The notes: a model not told the origin generated them from the letters alone. A stretch of DNA of 64,000 bases from JAIYCX01 sp964353175 (GCA_964353175.1 CAYGUX010000002.1:1-64000), one strand, 5' to 3'; counted from the first letter of the stretch, positions 1 through 8,540 are shown. Made by a program: numbers and translations.

Positions 1-236
1 CGCTTACAACTAATCGAGGAACTCTGGGAGCAGCGGAAAGTCGATTGAACGTAGCAATTAATAACCTACAAGTAGCTAGAGAAAACTTTGCATCAGCCGA
101 GTCTCAAATTAGAGATGTGGATGTTGCGGAAGAAGCTGCTAAGCTAACTAGGTTAAACATATTGCAACAGGCCGGTGCATCAGTATTAGCTCAGGCTAAT
201 CAGCAGCCAGCTTTAGCTCTATCCTTACTAGGATAA
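1..236 (+). CDS. Flagellin, C-terminal fragment (5' end outside window)
   Basis: The reading frame is open from base 3 to the stop at 234-236. It encodes the last 78 or so residues of a flagellin: the C-terminal D1/D0 coiled-coil region with VDVAEEAAKLTRLNILQQ and the family-typical end ANQQPALALSLLG. The peptide is identical to the end of the next flagellin (418-1272). The DNA is identical for the first roughly 53 bases and then differs only at synonymous sites. It is the upstream member of a tandem flagellin array. Flagellins are exported by the flagellar type III system and polymerise into the filament. The start lies before the window, so its length is unknown. Confidence 0.95.
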   Translation, partial: LTTNRGTLGAAESRLNVAINNLQVARENFASAESQIRDVDVAEEAAKLTRLNILQQAGASVLAQANQQPALALSLLG

Positions 237-252
237 GCTAAAAAGGTAAGAA

Positions 253-285
253 AAAGGCCCTGCATGAAGCAGGGCCTTTGTTCTT
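253..285 (+). terminator. Rho-independent-type terminator after the first flagellin
   Basis: A perfect 11-bp stem (253-263 pairs with 269-279, aaaggccctgc / gcagggccttt) closes a 5-base loop. It starts 16 bases after the flagellin stop, and a T-rich tail follows. It should separate this gene from the next flagellin. Confidence 0.85.
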
Positions 286-406
286 AGAGTGGGGAATGTG
301 AGGTGATTATAATAAAGTAGTACCCGAAAGTGAAGAAGTATTTGCTTTAAAAGGACATTGAAGAATGTCTGGAAGTAAAATTGTAGAGCTGTAGGGTTAT
401 AGTTTC

Positions 407-413
407 AAGGAGG
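407..413 (+). promoter_or_regulatory. Strong Shine-Dalgarno site of flagellin 2
   Basis: AAGGAGG, a near-perfect anti-16S match, lies 4 bases before the ATG at 418. The same arrangement (CAAGGAGG) precedes the third flagellin ATG at 1726. Both fit highly expressed filament genes and fix the start codons. No clear sigma-28 or sigma-54 promoter could be recognised in 286-406. Confidence 0.85.
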
Positions 414-417
414 AACT

Positions 418-1272
418 ATGGCATTAACCATTAATACGAATATTGCATCCTTAAATGCCCAAAGAAGATTGGGCCAATCAACCAGTGACTTAAGACAGTC
501 ATTCGAAAAATTATCATCTGGATTACGAATTGTACGAGCTAGAGATGACGCCGCGGGATTAGCGATTGCTGATACCTTGAAGTCAGATCAGAGAATAGCT
601 TCGGTCGCGATTCGAAATGCAAACGATGGTGTATCACTTATCAGTATCTCTGATGGTGCTCTAAACGAAATCGGAAACGTGTTACAGAGAATGGGCGAGT
701 TGGCTGAACAATCAGCGAACGGTACTCTTTCTTCTACGCAAAGATCCGCTCTTCAGAATGAGTTCTCAGCTTTAGGATCTGAAGTAACAAGAATTGCAAA
801 AACAACGACATTCAACGGAATTCAGTTGCTTTCAGGTGGTTCTAGTGTGTCGCTTCAAGTTGGATTTGATTCAGGTTCCAATTCACAAATATCATTTACT
901 GGTGTTAGTGGAACGTTGGAATCCCTAGGGTTAGGAGATGGTGGCGAGGTACTTACCTACTCCTTAAATGCTGCTGGAACAGCTGGTCAAGCAGCTGCAT
1001 TAGCCGCACTTGATGCTGTAAGATCGGGAATTTCCTCGCTTACAACTAATCGAGGAACTCTGGGAGCAGCGGAAAGTCGATTGAACGTAGCTATTAACAA
1101 CTTACAAGTAGCTAGAGAAAATTTTGCATCAGCTGAATCTCAAATTAGAGATGTGGATGTTGCGGAAGAAGCTGCTAAGTTAACTAGATTAAATATATTG
1201 CAACAAGCAGGTGCGTCAGTATTAGCTCAGGCTAATCAACAGCCAGCTCTAGCTTTATCTCTTCTAGGATAA
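418..1272 (+). CDS. Flagellin (short, D0/D1 only)
   Basis: This 284-residue flagellin is the structural subunit of the flagellar filament. The N-terminal D0/D1 helices show INTNIASLNAQRRLGQST, then LSSGLRIVRARDDAAGLAIAD. The C-terminal D1/D0 helices contain RDVDVAEEAAKLTRLNILQQ. Between them are only about 60 residues of beta-type sequence, so the hypervariable D2/D3 domains of long flagellins are absent. The ATG at 418 has an ideal ribosome binding site. The gene has its own leader and a downstream hairpin, so it is probably a single transcription unit. Its last 78 residues are identical to the fragment at 1-236, and it is a diverged paralogue of 1726-2589. Function is certain at family level. 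Which filament layer it builds cannot be read from sequence. Confidence 0.97.
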   Translation: MALTINTNIASLNAQRRLGQSTSDLRQSFEKLSSGLRIVRARDDAAGLAIADTLKSDQRIASVAIRNANDGVSLISISDGALNEIGNVLQRMGELAEQSANGTLSSTQRSALQNEFSALGSEVTRIAKTTTFNGIQLLSGGSSVSLQVGFDSGSNSQISFTGVSGTLESLGLGDGGEVLTYSLNAAGTAGQAAALAALDAVRSGISSLTTNRGTLGAAESRLNVAINNLQVARENFASAESQIRDVDVAEEAAKLTRLNILQQAGASVLAQANQQPALALSLLG

Positions 1273-1292
1273 GTTAAGTTTAGATTGAAATT

Positions 1293-1330
1293 AAATGGGC
1301 CTGTGAGAGCGGGCCCATTTATAATTCAAA
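1293..1330 (+). terminator. Terminator after flagellin 2
   Basis: A 9-bp stem (aaatgggcc at 1293-1301 with ggcccattt at 1312-1320) is followed by an AT-rich tail about 20 bases after the stop codon. Confidence 0.75.
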
Positions 1331-1725
1331 AATAATTTACCAAGATCTGGCCGGTCTTAACTGTCTAGAATCTTTAGTTTTTTACGTCCACTCAAGTTGT
1401 TTTTCTTGAGTATTTTGCGTTGAATGCAAGAAAAATTAGAACTTTATTAAAGATAATTCTAAAGTATTATTTACGTCCCACCGATTGTTTCTGTGTAGGG
1501 AGGTTGTTGTGGTTGCTGTTCTTCACTCCTACTGTCTCGCGAGAGATAAAGAGGTAGAGAGTTTTCTCTATTATCACTAGTTGTATCATTGTTGTGCAAG
1601 GCGTTCTTTTTGGTTTTCAAAAGGAGTGTCGCTCATGGTGAGCAAAATAGATTGGAGTTTAAGTGAGGTGACAAGGACGCACTGCTTAAACTTAGGTAGA
1701 TAGAAATATTCAAGGAGGATAGAAC
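1331..1725. other. Long intergenic region and leader before flagellin 3
   Basis: No coding sequence is seen in these roughly 395 bases. They hold a small hairpin (ctcaag 1391-1396 with cttgag 1405-1410, followed by tatttt), a 10-bp perfect palindrome TCTCGCGAGA at 1535-1544, and a loose inverted repeat gtttaag...cttaaac around 1659-1693 just before the ribosome binding site. TTTACGTCC occurs twice (near 1381 and 1470). This is probably the promoter and regulatory region of the third flagellin. No promoter hexamers could be assigned with confidence. Confidence 0.4.
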
Positions 1726-2589
1726 ATGGCTATTACGGTAAATACAAATATCGCATCACTAAATGCGCAGAGAAGATTGGGAACGTCAACTAATGAGCTT
1801 AGACAATCATATGAAAGATTGTCATCAGGATTAAGAATTGTACGAGCAAGAGATGATGCTGCCGGTCTAGCGATCGCAGATGCTCTTCGTGCTGATTCAA
1901 GAATCGCATCAGTGGCAATAAGGAACGCTAACGACGGAATTTCACTAATATCAATTGCCGATGGTGCACTTGATCAGATGAGTTCTGTTTTGACTAGAAT
2001 GGCGGAACTTTCCGAACAATCTGCGAATGGTACATTGGGTACTTCTCAAAGATCAGCTCTAAATCAAGAGTTTGTAGCTTTGGGATCGGAAATACAGAGA
2101 ATTGCTGAAACAACAACTTTTAACGGATTGTTACTACTTTCGGGTGGAGCTTCAGTGAGTTTACAGGTGGGATTTGATTCTAGCTCTAACTCGCAAATTC
2201 AGTTTGATGGAGTTGATGGAACGTTAGAGTCAATTGGGTTGGCTGCACAAGGTGGAAAACAATTAATTTTCTCACTAAATGATGCAGCATCAACTGTTTC
2301 AGCGCAGTTATCAGCTAGATCGGCACTAGATGCTGTAAAGTTGGCAATTAGCTCCTTAACTACAAGTCGAGGAACTTTGGGTGCAGCTGAAAGTAGAATG
2401 ACGGTAGCTATAACTAACTTGTCAGTAGCTAGAGAAAACTTCAAATCTGCGGAAAGTCAAATCAGAGATGTTGACGTAGCGGAAGAAGCAGCTAACTTAA
2501 CAAGATTGAACATACTACAACAGGCCGGAGCTTCAGTACTATCTCAAGCTAATCAGCAGCCATCTCTAGCATTAAGTTTACTACAGTAA
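1726..2589 (+). CDS. Flagellin (short, D0/D1 only), third tandem copy
   Basis: This 287-residue flagellin has the same architecture as its neighbours. The N-terminal part carries VNTNIASLNAQRRLGTST and RIVRARDDAAGLAIADAL. A short variable middle spans about residues 165-215. The C-terminal RDVDVAEEAANLTRLNILQQ region ends in SLALSLLQ. It is clearly more divergent from the two upstream copies than they are from each other, so the array mixes a recently homogenised pair with an older paralogue. The start is set by AAGGAGG 8 bases upstream. A 450-base leader suggests separate regulation from flagellin 2. Confidence 0.97.
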   Translation: MAITVNTNIASLNAQRRLGTSTNELRQSYERLSSGLRIVRARDDAAGLAIADALRADSRIASVAIRNANDGISLISIADGALDQMSSVLTRMAELSEQSANGTLGTSQRSALNQEFVALGSEIQRIAETTTFNGLLLLSGGASVSLQVGFDSSSNSQIQFDGVDGTLESIGLAAQGGKQLIFSLNDAASTVSAQLSARSALDAVKLAISSLTTSRGTLGAAESRMTVAITNLSVARENFKSAESQIRDVDVAEEAANLTRLNILQQAGASVLSQANQQPSLALSLLQ

Positions 2590-2604
2590 ACTAGAGAGTA
2601 GTTT

Positions 2605-2634
2605 ATAAGGCTTAGGAAACTAAGCCTTATTTAA
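2605..2634 (+). terminator. Terminator after flagellin 3
   Basis: A 10-bp perfect stem (ataaggctta 2605-2614 with taagccttat 2621-2630) encloses a 6-base loop, 15 bases after the stop codon. The tail is AT-rich but has few T in a row. Confidence 0.7.
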
Positions 2635-2673
2635 AAAGATTTCAAAAGGTCTCCCAAGAGCCGTGTACCGTGG

Positions 2674-2711
2674 CCTGGGTTATGTACTAGATGCATAACC
2701 CAGGTTTTTTT
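2674..2711 (+). terminator. Strong hairpin with T tract, abutting the next start codon
   Basis: An 11-bp perfect stem (cctgggttatg 2674-2684 with cataacccagg 2694-2704) is followed directly by seven T. By form it is a classic intrinsic terminator. The next gene appears to start with TTG at 2710 inside the T tract, and the only AGG near that start lies in the right arm of the stem. The hairpin may therefore also control translation or read-through into 2710-4337. Confidence 0.8.
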
Positions 2712-3282
2712 GATAGACTTTGATTCAATTTTCTTAAATATTGAATTAAAGTTATCTAAAATGGCACAAAAATTAGAGGGCGACTTTCAGGTTGAATCCA
2801 ATAAGCAGTCAATTCAGACTCATATCCAAGAACTTTTAACAGCTTTAAGGTCGGAAGTAGAGCAAGAAGATGTTAAGATTTTAGCAGGTAAGTTTCGCCC
2901 ACCTACTCAAGTCTCGGAGAAAATAAGTAATCCACAGTTTTCAGACGAGCTAAGATATTTAAACAATCATTGGGGTGACTGGAACCAAAATGCTCCTTTT
3001 ACTTCGCATCGATTTTTAGTTGGTGCCTTAATTGCAAGAATTAAGAATAAAATCCAAGGATATTTCTTTACAGTGATTTTCGGCGATTACATTGAACAAC
3101 AAAAGTCATTTAATATGAATTTGGTTAAATTCTGTAATCAGCTTAGTCGCTATGTGGATGAACGAGATAAACAAATTTTTTGGGAAACTGTAAAAAAATT
3201 AGATTCGGAGGTGGCTTTAGTTGAGGAGAGGTATGATACATTGTTTGTTGAGGTTATAGATAGAGTGAATTCGAGGAACTAA
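2710..3282 (+). CDS. Accessory protein coupled to a glycosyltransferase (function unknown)
   Basis: This 190-residue soluble, mostly helical protein has no signal peptide or membrane segment. Its second half (FNMNLVKFCNQLSRYVDERDK, then a Leu/Glu-rich helix ending LFVEVIDRVNSR) recalls, from memory, the N-terminal helical module preceding methyltransferase or glycosyltransferase domains in O-antigen and capsule enzymes. Here it would stand alone. The stop overlaps the glycosyltransferase start (TAATG at 3280-3284), so the two are translationally coupled. The start is uncertain. TTG 2710 keeps a plausible N-terminal helix but sits in a terminator T tract, and ATG 2761 is the alternative without an obvious ribosome binding site. 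A role in surface or flagellin glycosylation is inference from position only. Confidence 0.7.
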   Translation: MIDFDSIFLNIELKLSKMAQKLEGDFQVESNKQSIQTHIQELLTALRSEVEQEDVKILAGKFRPPTQVSEKISNPQFSDELRYLNNHWGDWNQNAPFTSHRFLVGALIARIKNKIQGYFFTVIFGDYIEQQKSFNMNLVKFCNQLSRYVDERDKQIFWETVKKLDSEVALVEERYDTLFVEVIDRVNSRN

Positions 3283-4337
3283 TGTCTGAGACTTTAAATA
3301 TTTTGGTCCTTGTGCCTAGTGTCCCCTTTTCCAGAGGGGGAGCTGAAATGTTGGTGGATCGTTTGATTTCTGGATTTAAGTCTCTAGGCCATAATGCAGA
3401 TATATTTTCGATTCCCTTTTTCCCTGAGCCCAAGGAGAAGCTACTTGAGCAGATGCTTTTGTGGCGATCTCAAGACTTGAGTCGTGTATCTGGAAGGGCA
3501 ATTGATCTTGTTGTACCAACGAAATTTCCCACATATTTCGCTAAACACCATAGTAAGGTTCCTTGGCTACTCCACCAACATCGCCAGGCTTATGAATTAG
3601 TAGGGACTAGATACGGAGATTTTACTCCTGAGGATGAGTATGTTCGTGAGCAAATAGTCATAAATGACAAAAAGATGTTTTCTGAATGTAAGAAGATTTT
3701 TACAATTTCAGATAATGTGAGTTTGAGACTAAAGCATTTCTTAGATCAAGAGTCAGAAGTCATTCTCCCTCCACTACCTTCAATGCTTTCTTATGTTAAT
3801 CGGCCTCCTCAAAAATTTATTTTATCAGTTGGTCGTTTGTGTAGCCCGAAAAGGCCTGACTTGCTGATAGAAGCAATGAGTTTTTTAGATACTGAAATAA
3901 AGTTGAAGTTGGTTGGTGTTGCGGATGAACCAGGTTATTTAGATTATTTAAAAAGCATTATTGGTAAACATTCTTTGGAGTCTAGGGTTGAACTTCTAGG
4001 AGCTATTGGAGATGTTGAGCTAAGAGAATTATACGCTGACTGTCACTCTGTTTATTATGGACCTTATGATGAAGATTATGGTTATGTTATTTATGAAGCT
4101 GCCGCGGCTAGGAAACCTATAGTTACTTTAGCGGATAGCGGATTTCCGAAGTTGCAGGTGGATAGATTTAAAACGGGCATTATCTCAGAGCCTCGGGTTG
4201 ATTTTATTGCAGAGGCATTTAATAGATTGTTTAAAGATGAACATGTATATAGGGCTGCTCAAGCGGCAGCTAAAAACTTAACTATTAAAGATAGTTGGGA
4301 AGATGTCGCAGCTAAGTTGATTTCGGCTGCGGCCTAG
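3282..4337 (+). CDS. GT4-family glycosyltransferase (GT-B fold)
   Basis: This 351-residue retaining glycosyltransferase would move a sugar from a nucleotide-sugar donor to an unidentified acceptor. The N-terminal Rossmann half begins with a beta strand followed by SRGGAEMLVDRLISGFKSLGH, the glycine-rich acceptor loop of GT4 enzymes. The C-terminal half has SVGRLCSPKRPDLLIEAM and the donor-site E-x7-E region (EDYGYVIYEAAAARKP). There are no membrane segments, so it is cytoplasmic. It is coupled to the upstream gene by a TAATG overlap. Being directly downstream of three flagellin genes makes flagellin glycosylation a reasonable but unproven guess. Confidence 0.88.
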   Translation: MSETLNILVLVPSVPFSRGGAEMLVDRLISGFKSLGHNADIFSIPFFPEPKEKLLEQMLLWRSQDLSRVSGRAIDLVVPTKFPTYFAKHHSKVPWLLHQHRQAYELVGTRYGDFTPEDEYVREQIVINDKKMFSECKKIFTISDNVSLRLKHFLDQESEVILPPLPSMLSYVNRPPQKFILSVGRLCSPKRPDLLIEAMSFLDTEIKLKLVGVADEPGYLDYLKSIIGKHSLESRVELLGAIGDVELRELYADCHSVYYGPYDEDYGYVIYEAAAARKPIVTLADSGFPKLQVDRFKTGIISEPRVDFIAEAFNRLFKDEHVYRAAQAAAKNLTIKDSWEDVAAKLISAAA

Positions 4338-4465
4338 TTTTATGTTTATAGAAGTTTTTTGAGATTAATTGTATTTAGTGGCTCATACATCTCACTTCGC
4401 TTGAAAATAGCACATTCCTATAGTAGCTTGCGTAAAAGTTTTTAATCTTAACCATAGGGAAAATC

Positions 4466-5686
4466 ATGGCATTTCTTAATGAAAGTTATCTCGATCTTAA
4501 GCCTTCTTATTTATTCTCAGACATCGCTAAGCGGATAGCAAAGTTTTTATCAGAGAACCCTGATGCAAATATTATTAAGTTAGGAATAGGGGATGTCACT
4601 GAACCCTTGCCGCAGGCCTGTTTGAAAGCCTTTCATGCTGCAGTTGATGAAATGGGCGACAAATCTACTTTTAAAGGTTATGGACCAGAGCAAGGGTATC
4701 CATTCTTAAGAGAAGCTATTTGTAAGAATGAGTATCAAGATAGAGGAATAAATATTGCTCCAGATGAAATTATAGTTAGTGACGGTTCTAAGTGCGACAC
4801 TGGTAATTTTCAAGAAATTTTTTCTTCAGACACAAGAGTGGCTATCCCCGATCCAGTATATCCAGTCTATCTTGATACCACTATTATGATTGGTAGAGCA
4901 GGTAAGGAAAAAGATGGTCGTTATGGAGCGATCACATACTTAGATGTTACTCAAGAAAATGGATATAGTCCTGAGCTTCCTAATAATGATGTTGATTTGA
5001 TATTCCTATGTTCACCGAACAATCCAACTGGGGCGACTTTAAGTCGTGAGGATCTAACTAAATGGGTGAAATACGCAAAAGATAAAGGTGCGATTATTTT
5101 ATTCGACGCAGCTTACAGTGCTTTCGTTCAAGATAAGGATGTTCCAGTAAGTATTTTTGAGATTCCTGGAGCGAGGGAAGTGGCAGTTGAGTTTAGAAGT
5201 TTTTCCAAGTCTGCTGGATTTACTGGTACTAGATGTGCATTCACTGTCGTACCTAAGGAATGTATGCTTAGTTCAAAGTCAGGAGAAAGGACTTCTCTTC
5301 ATAGTCTATGGTTAAGAAGGCAATCAACTAAGTTTAATGGTGTTTCATACCCAGTTCAGAAAGCAGCTGAAGCGGCTTATACTGATGAGGGGAAGAAGGA
5401 GATTGAAGGTTTAATTTCTGGTTATATGAATAACGCCAAAAAGCTAAGAGGACTTTTTGAAAGTAAGGGATATGTTTGTGCTGGCGGTGAAAATGCTCCT
5501 TATGTTTGGGTTAATACGGGCGGTAGTTCATGGGATTTCTTTGATAAGTTAATGAATCAAGCGCAAGTTATTTGTACTCCTGGCGTTGGTTTCGGTAAAT
5601 GTGGAGAGGGTTATGTGAGATTCTCCGCCTTCAATTCTGCGGAAAAGGTGGATGAGGCGATTGAGAGAATTAAAGGGATTTTATAA
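4466..5686 (+). CDS. dapL: LL-diaminopimelate aminotransferase
   Basis: This 406-residue PLP enzyme of fold type I converts tetrahydrodipicolinate plus glutamate into LL-diaminopimelate in one step. The product feeds lysine and peptidoglycan synthesis, and the step bypasses the succinylase or acetylase branch. Family hallmarks are the N-terminal SYLFSDIAKRI, KLGIGDVTEPLP, GYGPEQGYPFLREAI, SDGSKCDTGN and FLCSPNNPTGA. The PLP lysine is K248 in SFSKSAGFTGTR. Length matches plant, chlamydial and leptospiral DapL proteins. It is monocistronic and ends three bases from the convergent HAD gene. If this is the only route, dapC/dapE should be missing elsewhere in the genome. Confidence 0.96.
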   Translation: MAFLNESYLDLKPSYLFSDIAKRIAKFLSENPDANIIKLGIGDVTEPLPQACLKAFHAAVDEMGDKSTFKGYGPEQGYPFLREAICKNEYQDRGINIAPDEIIVSDGSKCDTGNFQEIFSSDTRVAIPDPVYPVYLDTTIMIGRAGKEKDGRYGAITYLDVTQENGYSPELPNNDVDLIFLCSPNNPTGATLSREDLTKWVKYAKDKGAIILFDAAYSAFVQDKDVPVSIFEIPGAREVAVEFRSFSKSAGFTGTRCAFTVVPKECMLSSKSGERTSLHSLWLRRQSTKFNGVSYPVQKAAEAAYTDEGKKEIEGLISGYMNNAKKLRGLFESKGYVCAGGENAPYVWVNTGGSSWDFFDKLMNQAQVICTPGVGFGKCGEGYVRFSAFNSAEKVDEAIERIKGIL

Positions 5687-5688
5687 AT

Positions 5689-6489
5689 TTAACAAACTCC
5701 AAGGGCATGGCCAATAGAGTCAGATATGTAATCCGGCTCTATTCCAAGTCTTTCTATGTCTTCCAAAACACCAACACCAGAAAGTACATAAGCAGTTTTT
5801 AGCCCACCTCTTTGAGCCCAGAGAATATCCATGTCTAATATATCTCCAAACATTATAGTAGATTCTCTTTTAGTTTGAATCAAATCTAAAGCAATATTTA
5901 AAATAGTTGATTCAGGTTTTCCAATAGTGATATCTGCTTGGCGACCGATGGCGTATTCTATCGCATGCACACTTGGCCCGACGCCTGGTTGATACCCATT
6001 CTCAGAAGGGTAAATCGGATTTTTATTGCATGCTATAAGTAGGCAGTCCTTTCTATATAGGTTTTGAAAAGCAGCATTAAGTTTTTTATAAGAAAAGTCT
6101 CTATCGAATCCTACTGCAACTACTTCTGCGTTCTCTTCTACGACATCTAGACCTAGACTCCTAAATTCATCTTTTAATTGTTCCGTCCCCATTACGTGAA
6201 CAGATTTTGCTGGGACAGTTTGGCTAAGGTATAAGCCTGTGGCATAACCCGCAGTCATAAACTCATTTGCGGTAGATGCTATGCCAATTTTATTGAGTTT
6301 TTCTAGTTGATAGTCTCTAGTTTCGCTAGCATTATTGGTGACAAATAGTACTTTTTTATTCGCTTCTCTAAGAACATCGATCGCTTCTTTAGCAAAAGGG
6401 ATGGCCTGTTTGCTTCGCCAAATTACTCCATCGAGATCAAAAATAAATCCGTCATATTTGTTTAGCAGTTCAGATCTTAGATCAGACAT
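5689..6489 (-). CDS. HAD-IIA family phosphatase (NagD-like)
   Basis: This 266-residue haloacid dehalogenase-type phosphatase has motif I FDLDGVIW (D18, D20), motif II VTNNAS, and the C2A cap typical of NagD, 4-nitrophenylphosphatase and phosphoglycolate phosphatase relatives. ITIGKPES carries the motif III lysine, and motif IV is FGDILDMDI. The substrate cannot be told: nucleotide monophosphates, phosphoglycolate and sugar phosphates are all possible. It lies two bases downstream of the cysteine desulfurase stop and is the last gene of the nadA operon. Its stop is almost back to back with that of dapL. Confidence 0.88.
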   Translation of the reverse strand: MSDLRSELLNKYDGFIFDLDGVIWRSKQAIPFAKEAIDVLREANKKVLFVTNNASETRDYQLEKLNKIGIASTANEFMTAGYATGLYLSQTVPAKSVHVMGTEQLKDEFRSLGLDVVEENAEVVAVGFDRDFSYKKLNAAFQNLYRKDCLLIACNKNPIYPSENGYQPGVGPSVHAIEYAIGRQADITIGKPESTILNIALDLIQTKRESTIMFGDILDMDILWAQRGGLKTAYVLSGVGVLEDIERLGIEPDYISDSIGHALGVC

Positions 6490-6491
6490 AT

Positions 6492-7607
6492 TTACCCTTT
6501 CAATTTATTGTATTCGTCTATAATGTATCTCGAAGCCGTTTCTAATTCGTTCTCAGTAGTGAATTTGGAAATACCAAATCTTGCAAAGCCATCAATTATG
6601 GCTTGGTCTTTAGATAATTCGCTCACTACTCGAGATTGACTAACTCTACAAGCAGACCCAGATGAAAAGGCTACTCGACTGGCCAGGTTAGCAATTAGTT
6701 TGGATGAGAGAACTAGGGGGAAGCTTAGGCTGAGCAGTCCTGGGAGTCTATTAGCAAAAAGTTGTGGCCCAATGAGTTTAAGATTGGGAATGTTTTCTTT
6801 TAAACTTTGATAGAACATTTCAGCTTTTTGAGAGAGTTGATTACTCGTAGTTCCAATATCCTTAGTAGCTATACTAATGGCTTCAGACAATGCGAAACAA
6901 AGTGCTACGGGAATAGTGCCTGGTCTTAAATCTTCATGATGATGACCACCAAAAAGAATTGGTGAGAATTTCTTTTTAATCTCTAAAGACCTAAATATAA
7001 GCGCACCGATGCCCTTGGGTGCATGGATTTTATGACCTGAAAGAGTAATTATATCAACAGCTTGACTATCGAATGAGATCGGTATCTTGCCTATACTTTG
7101 TGAAGCATCGGTATGTAGAATAGAGTCTTTTGGTTTATCGAAATCTGTAAAGTCTTCAATCACTCCAATTTCATTATTGGCATGGTGAAGAGAAATAAGA
7201 TTGCTCTTATCTATGATGGATTGATCTTTGACTGTTCTGCCTTCTGAGTCTATTTCCAAAATACTAACTTGAAGGGAATCTTGGGAGAGTCGATTTAAAC
7301 ATTCGTAAACGGAGCTATGTTCAATGTTGCTTGAGAGGTAGCTAGACTTCTCTTTTAGACCAAGGAGTACGATATTGTTGGCTTCAGTGGCTCCACTAGT
7401 AAAGACTACGCATTCGGGAGAGGTTCCAAATATTTGCGCAATATTTTCTTTCGCAAGTTCATATAAGGCATGAGATTGCCAGCCAAAAAAATGTTTTGAA
7501 GATGAGTTGCCTTTAGATAATTTGCTAGTTGAGACGAATTTATCTAATACCCTTGGGTCAACTTCAGTTGAAGAATTGTTATCTAAGAATATGCAACTTT
7601 TTTTCAT
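6492..7607 (-). CDS. Cysteine desulfurase, NifS/IscS class
   Basis: This 371-residue PLP enzyme removes sulfur from cysteine for iron-sulfur cluster assembly. It shows LDNNSST at the N-terminus, TSGATEANN for cofactor phosphate binding, HTDASQSIGK, the PLP lysine K193 in SGHKIHAPKG, an R-P-G-T motif near 228-231, and the persulfide cysteine C320 in SSGSACRVS. The short C-terminus lacks the IscU-docking tail of IscS. It lies between nadA and the HAD gene. NadA needs a [4Fe-4S] cluster, and nadA-nifS pairing is known in Bacillus, so the likely role is maturing NadA. A general housekeeping role is also possible. Confidence 0.93.
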   Translation of the reverse strand: MKKSCIFLDNNSSTEVDPRVLDKFVSTSKLSKGNSSSKHFFGWQSHALYELAKENIAQIFGTSPECVVFTSGATEANNIVLLGLKEKSSYLSSNIEHSSVYECLNRLSQDSLQVSILEIDSEGRTVKDQSIIDKSNLISLHHANNEIGVIEDFTDFDKPKDSILHTDASQSIGKIPISFDSQAVDIITLSGHKIHAPKGIGALIFRSLEIKKKFSPILFGGHHHEDLRPGTIPVALCFALSEAISIATKDIGTTSNQLSQKAEMFYQSLKENIPNLKLIGPQLFANRLPGLLSLSFPLVLSSKLIANLASRVAFSSGSACRVSQSRVVSELSKDQAIIDGFARFGISKFTTENELETASRYIIDEYNKLKG

Positions 7608-7610
7608 TCT

Positions 7611-8540
7611 CTATGCGCTTAGGTGTAGCATTTTTTCTAAGGGAAGTAGGGCTTTTATTCGTATAGATTCAGGCACTTCAACCCTTGGTTCTAGGTCTCT
7701 TAGGGCATTTCTTATTTTCTCTAAGCTATTGAGCCTCATGTATGGGCATTCAGCACAGTTACAGCCTTCTTTGTTAGATAGAGGCATGAATACCTTATGG
7801 GGGCACTGTTTTTCCATCTGATGGATTATACCTGCTTCTGTCGCTACGATAAAACTTTGATGGTCTGATGTAGTTGCAAATGCTAGTAATGCGCTTGTGG
7901 AACCAATATGGTCCGCCATATCAAGAAGTGCCATAGGACATTCGGGGTGTGCTAGAATTAGTGCTTCAGGGTATTTTAATTTCAACTTTACTAATGTTTG
8001 AGCTTCGAAATTTTCATGAACTATACATGAGCCTTCCCAAAGGACTAAGTCTCTCCCAGTCATTTTTTGAAGGTAGGTTCCTAAGTGTTTATCAGGGGCA
8101 AAGATGATTTTTTTATCCTTAGGGATGCTGTTAATTATTTTGACCGCATTAGAGGAAGTACAAAGAAGGTCGCTTAGTGCTTTTACTTCGGCTGAACAGT
8201 TTACGTAAGTTACTACGACATGGTCAGGGCGAGCCTCACAAAATGCTTTAAATTTATCCGCTGGGCAATTGTCCGCTAATGAGCAACCTGCATTGAGATC
8301 AGGAACTAGCACAATCTTCTCAGGAGAGAGTATCTTTGCTGTTTCGCCCATGAAAAAAACCCCAGCAACCAAAAGTACATCACTGCTACTAGCTTTTCCG
8401 ATTTGAGCAAGGCCTAGGCTATCTGCTACCACATCTGCAATATCTTGAATTCCACCTTCCTGATAAAAATGCGCGAGAATAGAAGCATTTTTAGCTTTTT
8501 TTAAGTCTTTAATTTCTGTAAGAAGAGTAGGTATTGACAT
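7611..8540 (-). CDS. nadA: Quinolinate synthase
   Basis: This 309-residue [4Fe-4S] enzyme condenses iminoaspartate with dihydroxyacetone phosphate to quinolinate in de novo NAD synthesis. Visible signatures are ILAHFYQ, the triplicated Rossmann-like fold, GCSLADNCP with C86, AHPECP with C201, and the C-terminal NCAECPYM from which C265 should be the third cluster ligand. It is first in the minus-strand operon nadA / desulfurase / HAD, with three bases to the desulfurase. The divergent glycosyltransferase gene starts about 100 bases away. nadB and nadC are not in the window. Confidence 0.96.
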   Translation of the reverse strand: MSIPTLLTEIKDLKKAKNASILAHFYQEGGIQDIADVVADSLGLAQIGKASSSDVLLVAGVFFMGETAKILSPEKIVLVPDLNAGCSLADNCPADKFKAFCEARPDHVVVTYVNCSAEVKALSDLLCTSSNAVKIINSIPKDKKIIFAPDKHLGTYLQKMTGRDLVLWEGSCIVHENFEAQTLVKLKLKYPEALILAHPECPMALLDMADHIGSTSALLAFATTSDHQSFIVATEAGIIHQMEKQCPHKVFMPLSNKEGCNCAECPYMRLNSLEKIRNALRDLEPRVEVPESIRIKALLPLEKMLHLSA

